A stretch of 54,387 bases of DNA from a virus: positions 1 through 54,387 of the IMG/VR virus record IMGVR_UViG_3300028610_002189; one strand, written 5' to 3'. How positions within the stretch are numbered: position 1 is the first letter of the stretch; each line of letters starts with the position of its first letter. The position numbers were made by a program, and so were the translations under genes. Below are positions 39,101 to 49,104 of the stretch, piece by piece. The notes under the pieces are model-generated. The model worked only from the letters and a program-made list of their open reading frames with translations. It was not told the DNA's origin and ran no database searches.

Positions 39101-42100
39101 AACATAGACAATTACTTGCTAGATATAAAGAATTTGAGTCAAAGTCAAAAGATGTAAATAAAGCTTTTAGATTACAACGAGGTAGTGCTGAAGGATTACG
39201 TGGTAGTTTGCGTACTACTCTTATGGGCTTCAGAGACATGATAAAGTCTCAGATGATGTGGGTAGCTGGTTATGGTTTGATGTTTGGAACTTTAAGGAAG
39301 TTTAAAGAAGCATTAGGTAGTGTTATAGAGATGGAACATGAATTAGCTCGTGCTATGCGTACAGTGCGCTCTGAAATTCAAACTAATATACAAGTGTATG
39401 AGGGGTTTAGAAGAGTTTCAGTTGATACAATGCTGCGGCTTGGTGTAGGTATTGGTGAAGTTGCTGAAGTTTTATATCAATTAGGTAGTGCTGGCCTGAC
39501 TGCTGAAGAATCAATGGCTGCATTAAAATCTACAATGGATGCTATTGTTGGTACAGAGGCCGATGTTACTAATTATACCAAGGCTGTGGCTGCTACATAC
39601 AATAATTTTAAAGATGCAATTATTCATGTTATTTCTTTACAGGAGAAATTCAAATATATAAATGATTTGTTAGTTGCTACTTTTAGAGATCATCAGGTTG
39701 AAATGGATGAGCTTACCCAAGGATTAAAACATCTAAGTGCTATGGGTAAAGAATCAAACTTAGAGTTTGATGAGATGGTAGGAATTCTTGCTACACTTAA
39801 TGATCATCTAATAAAATCAGGAATGGCTGGTAGAAGTGTGCAATCAGTATTAAGTAGGATATCTAGGCAAGGTAGAGAGTTTTCTGATGCTTTTGATATA
39901 GAAATAGACATGACTCAGCCTATGGATTTTATTAAAATCCTTAAAGATATTAATCTTCGTATGAGAGAAGGTAAAATGTCTGCTGAAAAAGTGGGATTGA
40001 TATTTGAAAGATTAGGTCTTAGAGGAGCAAAGGCTTTTGTGATATTAGCTAGATATATTGGCGAGTTGGAATATAATATTAGTACACTTAGAAACACTTC
40101 AGAAGGCGCAGCCGAGCAGATGGCTAATATTATGACTGCTACTCCTGGTGCTGAACTTAGAAAAACTGGTCAAGCTATTGCTGAATTGACAAGGCAAATA
40201 TTTGGTACATATGTGGAGTTGGCTAGAGTAAGTGCTTTTTTAACTAACGTAAGTGCAAGAGCTATACGTAAAAATAATATAGATATGGGTGAAACTGGTA
40301 ATGTAATTTGGGATATGACAAGAGCTATAATTACACATGGGCTTGCTATAATTGTTCTTTCAAAACTTTTTGGTTTTCTAAGTGGTACAAAAGCATTACA
40401 GGGAGTAGTTTCAGCCTTTAAGAATTGGCGAGTTTTGCTCAAGTCGACTAATTTAATTCTCTTAACTATTACTGTTGCTATAGTAGTGTTCACCAAATAT
40501 CTTTGGAGATCTAGGGACGCTATGAAAAAAGCTAGTGATACTGCAAGAGATTCATATAATGAATATGAAGTAGCATCAAATAAAGTTAAAAATTTAATTA
40601 CAAAACATAGAATATTAACTGATGTTATAAAAAGATGGGGTGAACTTGATAGGTCTGAAAAGCAAAGTTTAATGTCTAGAATAGATGATCTTGTAGATCA
40701 TTATGATAGAGAAGGCATTGCTCACATGAAAAGCATAGAACTTCTTGAAAAAGAAATTGAACTTATCAGAATACAAAGAAAAGAAATGGAGGCAATAGAG
40801 CGTGTAAAATTAGGTAGATATATTGAAGATCAACTTAAGGCAACTATTGGTGTCATTGAAAATGCTATGAAGGTTATGGGTAGGGCTGAATCATTTAAAG
40901 AAATGAAAGAAGCTGGTCCAAGAGGAATGTTAAGGAAAGGTGAGAAAATTGCAGGTATGCCGATTGGTTTTTATCCACAATTAATTTCTATGTGGTTAGC
41001 TGGTGCAAAACCAGAAGATGTAAAAAAAGTACAAAAAGAACTTGAGCAACAGTGGATAATATTAAATGAAAAATTGTCTAAGACAAGAAGTATATTTAAG
41101 GAAAATAGCGAAGAGGTGCGTGGATTAGAGGGAGCTATAAATCAAGTTGAGGTGGCTATTGGTACATTAGCTAGAGAAACTGGTATGAAGTTTAGAGGAA
41201 TAGCTAAGAATATAAATGATGTAGAACAAGAAATTAATGATGCTACATTTAGAATAGGTGAATTTAGAAAAGAAACCGAGAATGCTCTTAAACGCATAGG
41301 TGCTTCACCTGAAGATATATTTGTAGTAAAAGTTTTTGGAAAATTAAGAGAACAAGTAGAAAAAATTAGAAAAGAAAGACCAAATGAGCTTATAAAGAAT
41401 ATAATTAAAGAATTTATGGAATTTAAACCTGGTGTTGAAAAAGTAATATCTAAAGGATTGGAAAGTTATCTTGGTAGGATAGCTAAAGATGCAATGTTTA
41501 AACTTGAGGAACAAATGAAAGTTTCTGAAGAGAGGATGAAGAAATATCAACCATCTGTAGTAAGAGAAGCCTCTATAGCTTTACTTACGACTGGAGGCGA
41601 TATACAAAGAGTTGAAAAGAGACTTAAAAAAGTTGCTCAAGAAATATTTAAGAGATATGGATTGGAAGTAAAAATAAATAATTTAGGAAAACAGGGAGAA
41701 AAAATACTGGATCGAACTAGACAATTAATAACTAGGATAGTTAATGAAACTGCAAAAATAAGAGCCGCAGGTATGCCTGCTGGATTGCCATCTGAAATTA
41801 GCCGTTTGCGTGAAGATGCTAAAGCTAAAATTAAAACAATGAAAGATACTGTAGAAGCTCAGATAAAAATTGTTGAAGATCAAGTAGAAAAGAATTATAG
41901 GTTAAAGGCAGAAGGAGAAGTTGAAATAGAAAAATTAAGAAAACTTGTTTCTGAACGTGAAATAGCCATTACGGAAGAAACTCAGAAAAAAGTAGCTCTT
42001 GCAATAGAAAAGGGAAATACTAAATATGAACGTGCAATACGAAAGAGAACTGAAGAATTGAGAAAACTTAGTTTTCAAACAATAAAATATAAAGACACTG

Positions 42101-43440
42101 AAGATAAACTTGTTTTGGCTATTCTTGAAAGTCGTATTCAACAAACAAAGCATACTGAAACAATAGAAGATGCAAGAAGAGAATTAACTCGTTTATATAA
42201 AGCTTATGATCCATTAATTAAAGAAAAAGAAAGAGGTAAAGATGTTGATGAAAAACTTGTTAAAGTGTTAAAGGAAAAAATAGATTTACATAATAGAGAA
42301 ATTAAAGATAATGAAAAATTTATAGAGGCTTTAAAAATAATATTGAAACTTAAAGAAGAGGAAATTATTAGAACTGGTGAAGGTGAACATACGAAAAGAA
42401 TACAACGTATGAGAGAAGAAATTAACACTATAGAAGCGAGAAAACAAAAGCGTATTGAAGAATTACGTATATTGGGTAAGTATAACATTGAGGCTGAAGG
42501 TAGAACACTCAAACAACGATTTACAGGTATAGGCCAAAGTTTCTTTGCTGGTATAGCACAAGAAACTGGAACTGGTGGTGTAGCTGAAATGATGCAAGGG
42601 TTAGGTGGTACTGCGACACAGGGATGGGTGGAAGCATGGCAATCTACTATATTACCTGATGAACAGGCTATAATTAGAGTATCTGAACAGATAGGTAATT
42701 TAACAAAGCAACGTGATGAACTTTTAGCCAAAGGATTAAGTAGTCCTGAAGATGTTAGAAGGTTAAATGAAATTAATAGTGAACTTCAGAAACAAAATAA
42801 TGAATTAGAAAAACTTACAGATCCAATGGAAAGAGCTAAAGAAGCTTTTAAAAGCTTCACTAAATCATTTTTAGAAGAATTGCAAAAACAAATTATAGCT
42901 TTATATGCTCTTGCTATTGCTAAAAGAATAGCTGGATTCTTTATGAGTTCTCCTAGTGCTCCAGATACTGGAGCAGGGTCAGCATATCAAGGTCAGTTTC
43001 AAGGACAATATAGTAGTGGAGAAATGAGTAATGTAGTGGCTAATGTACCTGGTCAACAAACTGGTGGTTTTATAAGAGGAATTAGGCGTGGAAGGGATAG
43101 TGTTCCTATTCTTGCACAGCCTGGAGAATATTATATTCGTAAGTCTGCTGTAGATTATTATGGTAGAGATTTATTTAGAAAATATAATAGTATGGAAGTG
43201 CCTCGTTACCAAAGTGGAGGTTATGTGCCTAGTAGGAATGAAACTATCAATGTTAGTGGTACACAGAGCAGTTCTGAACAACAAACTGGTAATAACTATT
43301 ACTTTATACAAGCAAATGATGTTGATAGTTTTAGACGCTTATTAGAGGCTAATGGTGAAACTATAAATGACATATCTATGGCAGGATTATATAGAGATAT
43401 AGATATGGATGGACCCATGAGCAAAACTTTAGGTGGATAA
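36121..43440 (+). CDS. Tape measure protein, 2439 aa
   Basis: The start is GTG two bases after the preceding stop. It is the longest gene in the window and lies before the distal tail gene. Long helical, Lys/Glu-rich regions alternate with two hydrophobic segments (about 1405-1420 and 1444-1461). The C-terminal GGFIRGIRRGRDSVPILAQPGEYYIRK (from about 2314) is typical of tape measure C-ends. It sets tail length and enters the host envelope on infection. At the usual 0.15 nm per residue the tail would be about 350 nm; this is an estimate. Confidence 0.9.
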   Translation: MKKALFQITTKYEAKELRAFKADIGAIKKIASELNVLASATTGMQAAGRNVQTFVAEVAKIDPRHSRTLHQIAMSMEYMRRSTKDLSGATGTLKGFGNVVLEIGKRVSKSTKAWPAGMEAIKQMAVVIRQLGTGGQGVPAILNLVGQVQADTRHGSILWSLMNLEFAVRPVQQILSAFQQIRGMKGGFGMPGVGGVGGGGAVGGATPGVYSFGDPEHQKWITRQTGEALKPGGATKRARDLGEAGEKFLTQYYKYERGSIEEMRHTYETIAKIENIKVEQFKTETEYLAFLKRRYAESYRGTVSATTVAGIATRGLKFGEITTGKGAAPIGAQGVRGTLVHKGVEKSMLGLGISKTTGALSPELVETIATGRFATDPQFAKDLETTGKFAGKEFEKYAKGAFGEGVTKQPWYQKELNTIRGSIKKSTLGILRELWKQAATAQKGNVRKGLQEMRLFVEKPFKPVQVIKAGAEPIAKRILPEFKGVMDPFLKNLQKGLGPSKWLEFEKATQKLGMSVTGIADYVGKIGAKGFVIDVKTAKQSLQNAKYFVKQVKELYARMGKRLFPEQGTQFQALIATAEGVVKDVDLIHKEAKTAKKAEGISARAITKGPYAERVGVERARREELEKENKIVAENKRLDEEAVRVKEKSLAIEREITNAKKQQNVEQTRLIGGGAGRIPPSGGGGVFGGRFSLRGTEGLVDPMTRYEREMNRATLESVAFGKSLDVADIKAKLITRSIRDMAGNMARIVALEKVRKKDPTFLRAEAYERLNNELREYATLQERVLEFRRKSGVILREAGVTVGGKRELEKRAGIDKKLATESEVREARRATTSLASFEKLEKQYGTSIKYTKEFRGAITEAMTSGGKGISGLTEKLHNMLKPLGLTGIKVKDADHAMKLLAKTSRELYMEVQNDRNAYNALNKELDKNKILIERVLGKSKMSKLSTVELAVANKMLQQYLSRISRELELVEGKLIEAEQAAKRDTVAIKRLGDQHRQLLARYKEFESKSKDVNKAFRLQRGSAEGLRGSLRTTLMGFRDMIKSQMMWVAGYGLMFGTLRKFKEALGSVIEMEHELARAMRTVRSEIQTNIQVYEGFRRVSVDTMLRLGVGIGEVAEVLYQLGSAGLTAEESMAALKSTMDAIVGTEADVTNYTKAVAATYNNFKDAIIHVISLQEKFKYINDLLVATFRDHQVEMDELTQGLKHLSAMGKESNLEFDEMVGILATLNDHLIKSGMAGRSVQSVLSRISRQGREFSDAFDIEIDMTQPMDFIKILKDINLRMREGKMSAEKVGLIFERLGLRGAKAFVILARYIGELEYNISTLRNTSEGAAEQMANIMTATPGAELRKTGQAIAELTRQIFGTYVELARVSAFLTNVSARAIRKNNIDMGETGNVIWDMTRAIITHGLAIIVLSKLFGFLSGTKALQGVVSAFKNWRVLLKSTNLILLTITVAIVVFTKYLWRSRDAMKKASDTARDSYNEYEVASNKVKNLITKHRILTDVIKRWGELDRSEKQSLMSRIDDLVDHYDREGIAHMKSIELLEKEIELIRIQRKEMEAIERVKLGRYIEDQLKATIGVIENAMKVMGRAESFKEMKEAGPRGMLRKGEKIAGMPIGFYPQLISMWLAGAKPEDVKKVQKELEQQWIILNEKLSKTRSIFKENSEEVRGLEGAINQVEVAIGTLARETGMKFRGIAKNINDVEQEINDATFRIGEFRKETENALKRIGASPEDIFVVKVFGKLREQVEKIRKERPNELIKNIIKEFMEFKPGVEKVISKGLESYLGRIAKDAMFKLEEQMKVSEERMKKYQPSVVREASIALLTTGGDIQRVEKRLKKVAQEIFKRYGLEVKINNLGKQGEKILDRTRQLITRIVNETAKIRAAGMPAGLPSEISRLREDAKAKIKTMKDTVEAQIKIVEDQVEKNYRLKAEGEVEIEKLRKLVSEREIAITEETQKKVALAIEKGNTKYERAIRKRTEELRKLSFQTIKYKDTEDKLVLAILESRIQQTKHTETIEDARRELTRLYKAYDPLIKEKERGKDVDEKLVKVLKEKIDLHNREIKDNEKFIEALKIILKLKEEEIIRTGEGEHTKRIQRMREEINTIEARKQKRIEELRILGKYNIEAEGRTLKQRFTGIGQSFFAGIAQETGTGGVAEMMQGLGGTATQGWVEAWQSTILPDEQAIIRVSEQIGNLTKQRDELLAKGLSSPEDVRRLNEINSELQKQNNELEKLTDPMERAKEAFKSFTKSFLEELQKQIIALYALAIAKRIAGFFMSSPSAPDTGAGSAYQGQFQGQYSSGEMSNVVANVPGQQTGGFIRGIRRGRDSVPILAQPGEYYIRKSAVDYYGRDLFRKYNSMEVPRYQSGGYVPSRNETINVSGTQSSSEQQTGNNYYFIQANDVDSFRRLLEANGETINDISMAGLYRDIDMDGPMSKTLGG

Positions 43441-43442
43441 TT

Positions 43443-44033
43443 ATGGAAGTTTATACTTGGACACCAGATTATGTATATTCAGAATCGATAGCATTCTCTA
43501 CACAAATTACTGGTTTCGCAAGTGGAGTAGAGCAACGTAGAAGAATACGTTCTAGAGGATTAAGAACTTTCCAGTTGAAATATAATCTTTTAGATCAAAG
43601 TGAAATTAATGAAATATGGGATTTTTTTATTGCTCGTTATGGACAATTTGAAGCTTTTAAGTTTCGTAATTATCCTAATGAATATCAAAATACACTTGAA
43701 GCTGTAGGAACTGGAGATAGTACAAATGATTCTTTTTATCTAGATAAATCTTATATAGTGGATCCTACTATTACTACTCTTAGTCCAATAGCTATAGCTC
43801 CTAAAATATATGTTAATGGTGTATTAAAAATTGAATTAACACATTATACATTAGATTATGAAGTTGGTAAAATAACTTTTACAGGTGGAAATGAACCAGG
43901 AAGTGGATTACCCATAACTGCTACATATGAATTTTATTATAAAGTAAGATTTTCTTCGGATACTATGAATAGAGAGTTATTTGAAGTGATGTTATATAGG
44001 ACAGGTTTAAATTTGAAAGAGTTGTTTCCTTAA
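43443..44033 (+). CDS. Distal tail protein (DUF2460-like), 196 aa
   Basis: The ATG lies two bases after the tape measure stop. FSTQITGFASGVEQRR, KYNLLDQSEINEIWDFFIARYGQFEAFKFRN and the C-terminal VMLYRTGLNLKEL fit the DUF2460 family of distal tail proteins (lambda gpM position, gene transfer agent baseplate relatives). It probably forms the ring joining tail tube and tip. Confidence 0.8.
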   Translation: MEVYTWTPDYVYSESIAFSTQITGFASGVEQRRRIRSRGLRTFQLKYNLLDQSEINEIWDFFIARYGQFEAFKFRNYPNEYQNTLEAVGTGDSTNDSFYLDKSYIVDPTITTLSPIAIAPKIYVNGVLKIELTHYTLDYEVGKITFTGGNEPGSGLPITATYEFYYKVRFSSDTMNRELFEVMLYRTGLNLKELFP

Positions 44034-44231
44034 CAACATATATTATAATTTCTTCCTTCCTCCGCTCTAGCTCTTAAGGTAGAGCTATTATAGCATATTT
44101 TTATGTGTAATGCAAAAATGTTTTTGTTATTGTTAAGGCTAGATGATAACTTCACTTGGAAGATAAATTGTTGTACTTATTAAAAAAATATTTAAAAATA
44201 ATTTAATTAGATATAAGATGGGTTGGTTTTA
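44034..44231 (+). promoter_or_regulatory. 198-base intergenic region in the tail operon
   Basis: After the distal tail gene the region holds a stem-loop (44068-44087) and an AT-rich stretch. The following gene has only a poor SD. A weak promoter could restart transcription of the tip genes, but no good -35/-10 pair is seen. Confidence 0.35.
44068..44087 (+). terminator. Stem-loop, probable terminator
   Basis: TAGCTCT/AGAGCTA forms a 7-bp stem with a 6-base loop, 35 bases after the distal tail stop. A T-run appears only about 10 bases further on, so termination may be partial. Confidence 0.45.
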
Positions 44232-45350
44232 ATGTATGAAATAAATGATGCATATAGAGAACAGATATCAAAAGAAGAGAATACGCCTATTACTCTTTTG
44301 AGAGTTAATACTGGTTATTATTGGGATAATATAGATAGTATAGAAACTGATGATTGGGTTTCTAGTGGAGATTATGCTGTTTCTTCCCAGACTACTAGAT
44401 ATAAGTCTTATAATAATTCATATAAGATAATTTTGGATACAGTTGTAGCTGATCGGTATGGTCAAGTTAGTAAAGATTTTGTTTTTAGTGATAAACAGGG
44501 ATTAAGAGTGTGGTATTATGTAGAGTGGGGTTTAGGTAGTTGGGTTATGGATCCAAATAATTATGGATGTCTTTATGTTCAATTAATTGTTGATGGTATT
44601 GTAAAGGTCGAAAAAGATATTGCAAATTGTCAAAATCGTTGGGATCATTTAGAACTTATTGAAGATTTAGATGGTACTAAAACTGTAGTTTTGAAGTTTG
44701 TTTCTAAAAATACTCGTTTAGTGTCTGGTGTTGATGTTCCAGTAGTGTATTTTGATAATCTTGATCAATATATACAAGATGCTCCTCTTTATATAACAAC
44801 ATTTGATCAAGATGTGTCTTGGTATATTCCAGGAACAAGTACTCCTCAGATTTATACAACATTTCCTATTAGAGTTGATGATATGAAGTCTCAATTGACT
44901 GGTGAGGTTGAAGGTGTTACTATTACTCTTGGAAATGCTAGTTTAGAAATTATATCATTATTACTTTCTAATGATGCTTTATATGGTGAGGAGGTTACTA
45001 TTGTTAAAACTTTTTGGGAGTGTAGAGTTGGAGGTCCTGAGGAAAGTTATACAGCTTATCAATTGGATTTATTTGAAATTGATTCTCCTGCTGCTGATGA
45101 GGGGAAGGGTGTTGTATCGTTTGTATTGAAGTCTAAGTTTGCTGTTAATAAAGTATCTATACCATTAGAGCCATTTGATAGAGATTTTTGTAGACATACT
45201 TATAAAGATCCTGTGACTTGTCAATATGCTGGTGCTCTTGCTGATTGTGATCAAACTAAAGGAGGTCCTAATGGTTGTCAAGTACATGATAATGTGATAA
45301 ATTTTGGTGCATGTCCTGGAATACCTTCTGGAAGAGTTATGGTGGGATAA
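44232..45350 (+). CDS. Tail-tip protein, lambda gpL-like (DUF2163), 372 aa
   Basis: The ATG (MYEINDAYREQ) is chosen although its SD is weak. The C-terminal part carries FCRHTYKDPVTCQYAGALADC, then C...FGACPG, the four-Cys pattern of gpL-type tail-tip proteins, which in lambda binds an iron-sulfur cluster. The N-terminal half contains an insert of beta-sandwich type (about 35-190) absent from lambda gpL. It probably forms the hub below the distal tail ring. Confidence 0.75.
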   Translation: MYEINDAYREQISKEENTPITLLRVNTGYYWDNIDSIETDDWVSSGDYAVSSQTTRYKSYNNSYKIILDTVVADRYGQVSKDFVFSDKQGLRVWYYVEWGLGSWVMDPNNYGCLYVQLIVDGIVKVEKDIANCQNRWDHLELIEDLDGTKTVVLKFVSKNTRLVSGVDVPVVYFDNLDQYIQDAPLYITTFDQDVSWYIPGTSTPQIYTTFPIRVDDMKSQLTGEVEGVTITLGNASLEIISLLLSNDALYGEEVTIVKTFWECRVGGPEESYTAYQLDLFEIDSPAADEGKGVVSFVLKSKFAVNKVSIPLEPFDRDFCRHTYKDPVTCQYAGALADCDQTKGGPNGCQVHDNVINFGACPGIPSGRVMVG

Positions 45351-45351
45351 T

Positions 45352-45828
45352 ATGGTTTCTATTGAAGATAGAGAAAAGATAAGACATGTTAGGAATCTTA
45401 TTGGATTAAATTATAAGTTTCTGGGAAGAATTAATGATATTCCTGAATCTAGGTCTGAAGTGGTAAGACTAAATAGAGAGGGGTTTGGTATAGATTGTTA
45501 TGGCACACTACTAGTCGTATATAGATTTCTTGGTTTTAATATCAAGGATTATTTTTATAAGCATAATTGGTATAGAAGAAATAGTGAGAATGGTTTGTTT
45601 GATAAAAGTTATGATAATAATTTCATAAAGGTAAAAGATTTGCAAGTTTGGGATTCAATTACTTTTAAAATAAAAAGTATAGTTCCTAATCATATTGGTA
45701 TATATCTTGGCGAAGGTGAGTTTATACATTGTTTGGATAACTCTTCTGTTTGTGTTAGTAGAATTGCTGGTTTTTGGCATAAATTGAAATGTGATTTTTA
45801 TAGGATAAAAGATGAATGTAGGAGTTAA
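45352..45828 (+). CDS. NlpC/P60 peptidase, lambda gpK-like tail protein, 158 aa
   Basis: The start is the ATG after GTGGGATAAT. GIDCYGTLLVVY (47-58) holds the catalytic Cys49; NHIGIYLG (113-120) the His114; and FIHCL (124-128) a third polar residue His126. This is the NlpC/P60 order, cutting peptidoglycan stem peptides. Its place between gpL- and gpJ-like genes matches lambda K, which helps the tail pass the cell wall. Confidence 0.8.
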   Translation: MVSIEDREKIRHVRNLIGLNYKFLGRINDIPESRSEVVRLNREGFGIDCYGTLLVVYRFLGFNIKDYFYKHNWYRRNSENGLFDKSYDNNFIKVKDLQVWDSITFKIKSIVPNHIGIYLGEGEFIHCLDNSSVCVSRIAGFWHKLKCDFYRIKDECRS

Positions 45829-45831
45829 TTT

Positions 45832-48800
45832 ATGTCTGTAAATTTTGAATATTTACCTGTAGTTCTTGAAGATAAAAAAGTTACTGCTTTGCTCAAACCG
45901 ACAATGTTGCTTGAAGTTATTGAACAATTTACTGAGCAGTTTCCTGAGTATGAGGGGATACTTAGGCAAACTGTTCAGATATTTGTTAACGGTGAGCTTA
46001 TTGCTCCTGAGCGTTGGCATTTATGTATGTTGAATACTGGTGATAGAGTTCTTGTAGTACCAATTATTGGATGTGGTGGTGGTGGAGTTGTTCAGATTGT
46101 TATAGGGGCTGTTCTAATAGCTGTTGGGGTATTAATTCCTGCTGATCCAGGAACAAAGGCATATTTAATTAAAACTGGTCTTATAATGATGGGTGCTTCT
46201 ATGGTTATTAGTGGTGGAATGCAGCTATTATGGCCTATGAAGCTTCCTTCAATACCTAATATATCTGGAAGCTATGCTTCAGAAGATCCTGTTTATCGTT
46301 GGGATGGTAGACAAATTCAGTTTGGTGTTGGTAATAGAATTCCAATAATTTATGGTAAGACCTATGCTGCTCCTCAATGTATAATGCAATATATTGATAC
46401 TTCTGATGATGGTAAAAAGAATTATATAAATCTATTGCTTTGTTTGGGTTATGGGGAGATAGATGGAATATGTATGGAAAATGGTGATCCAGATATTTTA
46501 ATAAATGGTCAACCATTTTCTAATTATGAAAATATAACATGGGATTGGAGACCAGGAACGTGGGCTCAAACTGCTATGGAAGGATTTAGAGATGTTAGAG
46601 TATATTATTCAAGTTCTGCTAAAGTTACAACTAATTTAGATAAAGTATATACTACTTATGCTGATGATGTTGAAGAGTTTTGGGTACATCTACAATGTCC
46701 TTCTTTATATAAAGTAGATGGGGCTAATGTTATTGAAAATAGAGTTGAATTTCATATCTATTATGCTAGAAGAATTAGTACTAGTCCTGATATATATGAG
46801 AGTTATATAAGTTTAGGAGGGTTTGATATTACTGGTAATTCAAAAGCTGCTTTAAATAAGATTGTTAAAAATGCTTCTAATCTTACAGCAGGTAAATATA
46901 GAATAAAGGTTTCTAGAATTTCTGCTGATTATGAAGATGACTTTGAGAATTTTTCAGATTTATATGTTGTTGGATTTACTGAAACTGAATATGATGAAAT
47001 AGCATATCGTGGTTTAGCTTTACTTGGGGTTAAAGCTTTGGCAACTGAGCAGTTAAGTGGAGCAACACCGAATGTTATACCTAAAGTAAGAGGAATTAAA
47101 GTAAAAGTTCCTAAGTTAACATATGTTGGAGATGTTGTTAACTATAATAATTGTTATTGGGATGATGATGCTGGTGTATATAAGAAACTTTCTGATGATT
47201 CCATTGTAGTTGATACTGGTGTATATACTGGAGATACTGAAAAACAATGGGTACAAGATCCTATATGGCAAGCTAATGATTTAAGTGTAAGTACTGCGTA
47301 TGGTCTTGGAAAGTATACTAATAATGCTGATGCTGATCTTGATCAATTAAAACTAGAATCAAGATATGGAAGACGATTGGTTGATGATGGTGAAGGAAAT
47401 CAAGAAATACAATTTCAATGTGATATACAACTTTCTAGACCTCTTAGTGGTAGAGATGCGGTTGCTGAAATATTGAAAACATGTAGAGGATGGGCTTTTT
47501 GGGTAGAGGATAAGATTAAAATGCTTATAGATAGACCGCAAGATCCTGCATATGTTTTTAATGAAGGTAATATAAAAGAAGGTTCTTTGAAGATTAATTT
47601 TATACCTAATAGCAGTATACCCAATGTACTTGATGTTGAATGGGATAATCTTGATGATAATGCTAGTTTAAATAGATTTAGACTTGTTGATCAGGAGGAG
47701 AGAAAAAAGAACAAACCTTTTAAGCCATCTCAATTAGAATTACATGGTGTTATAAGACGTGGTCAAGCAATAAGAGATGGGTGGTTTAATCTTAATTGTA
47801 CTAGGAATAGAGGTAAGATATTACAATTTGATTCTGCTATAAATGCTGTACATTGTACTCCTGGTGCTATTGTAACTGTACAGAATGATATGGCAGGATG
47901 GGGTGATGGTGGCAGGGTAGTTCGTGGAACTTCTGATAGTATAACTCTTGATATTAATATCACTATAGAAGCTAATAAAACATATCGTGTTGGATATATA
48001 TTATCAACTGGTGTTATAGAAAAGAAGACTGTAACTAATTCTGCTGGAACACATAATACTTTGACTATAGATGGTGCTTGGAGCGAAGTTCCTGCTAGAT
48101 ATGGAATATGGATATTTGGTGAGAGAGATGCTGAAGGTAAAGATTTTAGAGTAACAACAATTACTCGTAAGAACATCGGTGAAGTTACTCTAAGTGTGTT
48201 AGAGTATAATAGAACCGTGTATGGACACTATAGTTCTATTGGTAGAGCTGAAGTAATTAGTACTCTTCCTACAAGACATGGTATGGCAGGTGATGTTGAA
48301 AGTTTGCAATTGACTGCTTTGATGATTCAAGTTGGATTTACAATATCTTTTAATATTCCTAAGAATGATTTTTCTTTTTATGATGCTTTCGTTGAGATTA
48401 GCCCAGATGGTGTTTATTATAGACATATATATACAGCTAGTGGTGATGCTAGTTTTGATATTATACAAGATGTTGAGCCATATGGTACTTATTATGTAAG
48501 AGTTTATAGTCGTAATAGAGATGGATTAAAGTCTCTTGTTCCTGTAGAGACTTCAATAACTTTAGATAATTTGAATATTCAACCATTTGTTCCTACGAAA
48601 TTAGAAATAAAAGGGCAAGGTAATGATACTGTTTTTAATAGTAGGAATTGTGAATTTGAATGGACTGAGACTACGCCTCTTGGAGGGGAATTGTTTGAAT
48701 TTGGAGGCGGTAGATTAGGATATGGTGTTGTTGGTTCTACAACACAATCTTATGAAATTGCTATATTGGTTAATGGGGTTGAAATTGGTGATAGGAGATA

Positions 48801-49074
48801 TACAGAGAATACATTTTTTATTTATACCTTAGAACAGAATATTGCTGATAATGGTGGTACTTCTGCTTCGAGTTTTGAGATTAGAGTTTGGTCTATAGAT
48901 AGGTTTGGTAATAGGTCTGCTGCATATGCGAAGCTTGGTGTTAGTAATGGAGTTCCAACTTTGATTGGATTAGCTGCTGTTGCTGAAGAGGATGCTGTTA
49001 GATTTAATTGGGATAAGAATGAAGATACAGATTTGTTAGGGTATAAATATAGATTGCAAATACATGAATATTAG
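45832..49074 (+). CDS. Tail-tip central protein, gpI/gpJ-like fusion, 1080 aa
   Basis: The ATG is coupled to the previous stop. Residues 1-82 look like the beta-grasp of gpI (VNGELIAPERW...GDRVLVVP) ending in GCGGGG; residues 86-135 are a hydrophobic hairpin. From about 150 the sequence follows gpJ-type tip proteins (QIQFGVGNRIPIIYGK, WQANDLSVSTAYGLGKY). The last 300 residues contain FNIII domains. The final FNIII breaks off at ...LGYKYRLQIHEY, and its missing strands seem to appear in the next gene. It is the likely receptor-proximal tip. Confidence 0.8.
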   Translation: MSVNFEYLPVVLEDKKVTALLKPTMLLEVIEQFTEQFPEYEGILRQTVQIFVNGELIAPERWHLCMLNTGDRVLVVPIIGCGGGGVVQIVIGAVLIAVGVLIPADPGTKAYLIKTGLIMMGASMVISGGMQLLWPMKLPSIPNISGSYASEDPVYRWDGRQIQFGVGNRIPIIYGKTYAAPQCIMQYIDTSDDGKKNYINLLLCLGYGEIDGICMENGDPDILINGQPFSNYENITWDWRPGTWAQTAMEGFRDVRVYYSSSAKVTTNLDKVYTTYADDVEEFWVHLQCPSLYKVDGANVIENRVEFHIYYARRISTSPDIYESYISLGGFDITGNSKAALNKIVKNASNLTAGKYRIKVSRISADYEDDFENFSDLYVVGFTETEYDEIAYRGLALLGVKALATEQLSGATPNVIPKVRGIKVKVPKLTYVGDVVNYNNCYWDDDAGVYKKLSDDSIVVDTGVYTGDTEKQWVQDPIWQANDLSVSTAYGLGKYTNNADADLDQLKLESRYGRRLVDDGEGNQEIQFQCDIQLSRPLSGRDAVAEILKTCRGWAFWVEDKIKMLIDRPQDPAYVFNEGNIKEGSLKINFIPNSSIPNVLDVEWDNLDDNASLNRFRLVDQEERKKNKPFKPSQLELHGVIRRGQAIRDGWFNLNCTRNRGKILQFDSAINAVHCTPGAIVTVQNDMAGWGDGGRVVRGTSDSITLDINITIEANKTYRVGYILSTGVIEKKTVTNSAGTHNTLTIDGAWSEVPARYGIWIFGERDAEGKDFRVTTITRKNIGEVTLSVLEYNRTVYGHYSSIGRAEVISTLPTRHGMAGDVESLQLTALMIQVGFTISFNIPKNDFSFYDAFVEISPDGVYYRHIYTASGDASFDIIQDVEPYGTYYVRVYSRNRDGLKSLVPVETSITLDNLNIQPFVPTKLEIKGQGNDTVFNSRNCEFEWTETTPLGGELFEFGGGRLGYGVVGSTTQSYEIAILVNGVEIGDRRYTENTFFIYTLEQNIADNGGTSASSFEIRVWSIDRFGNRSAAYAKLGVSNGVPTLIGLAAVAEEDAVRFNWDKNEDTDLLGYKYRLQIHEY

Positions 49075-49104
49075 TATATAAATAGTATGGAATAGGATAT
49101 TGTT

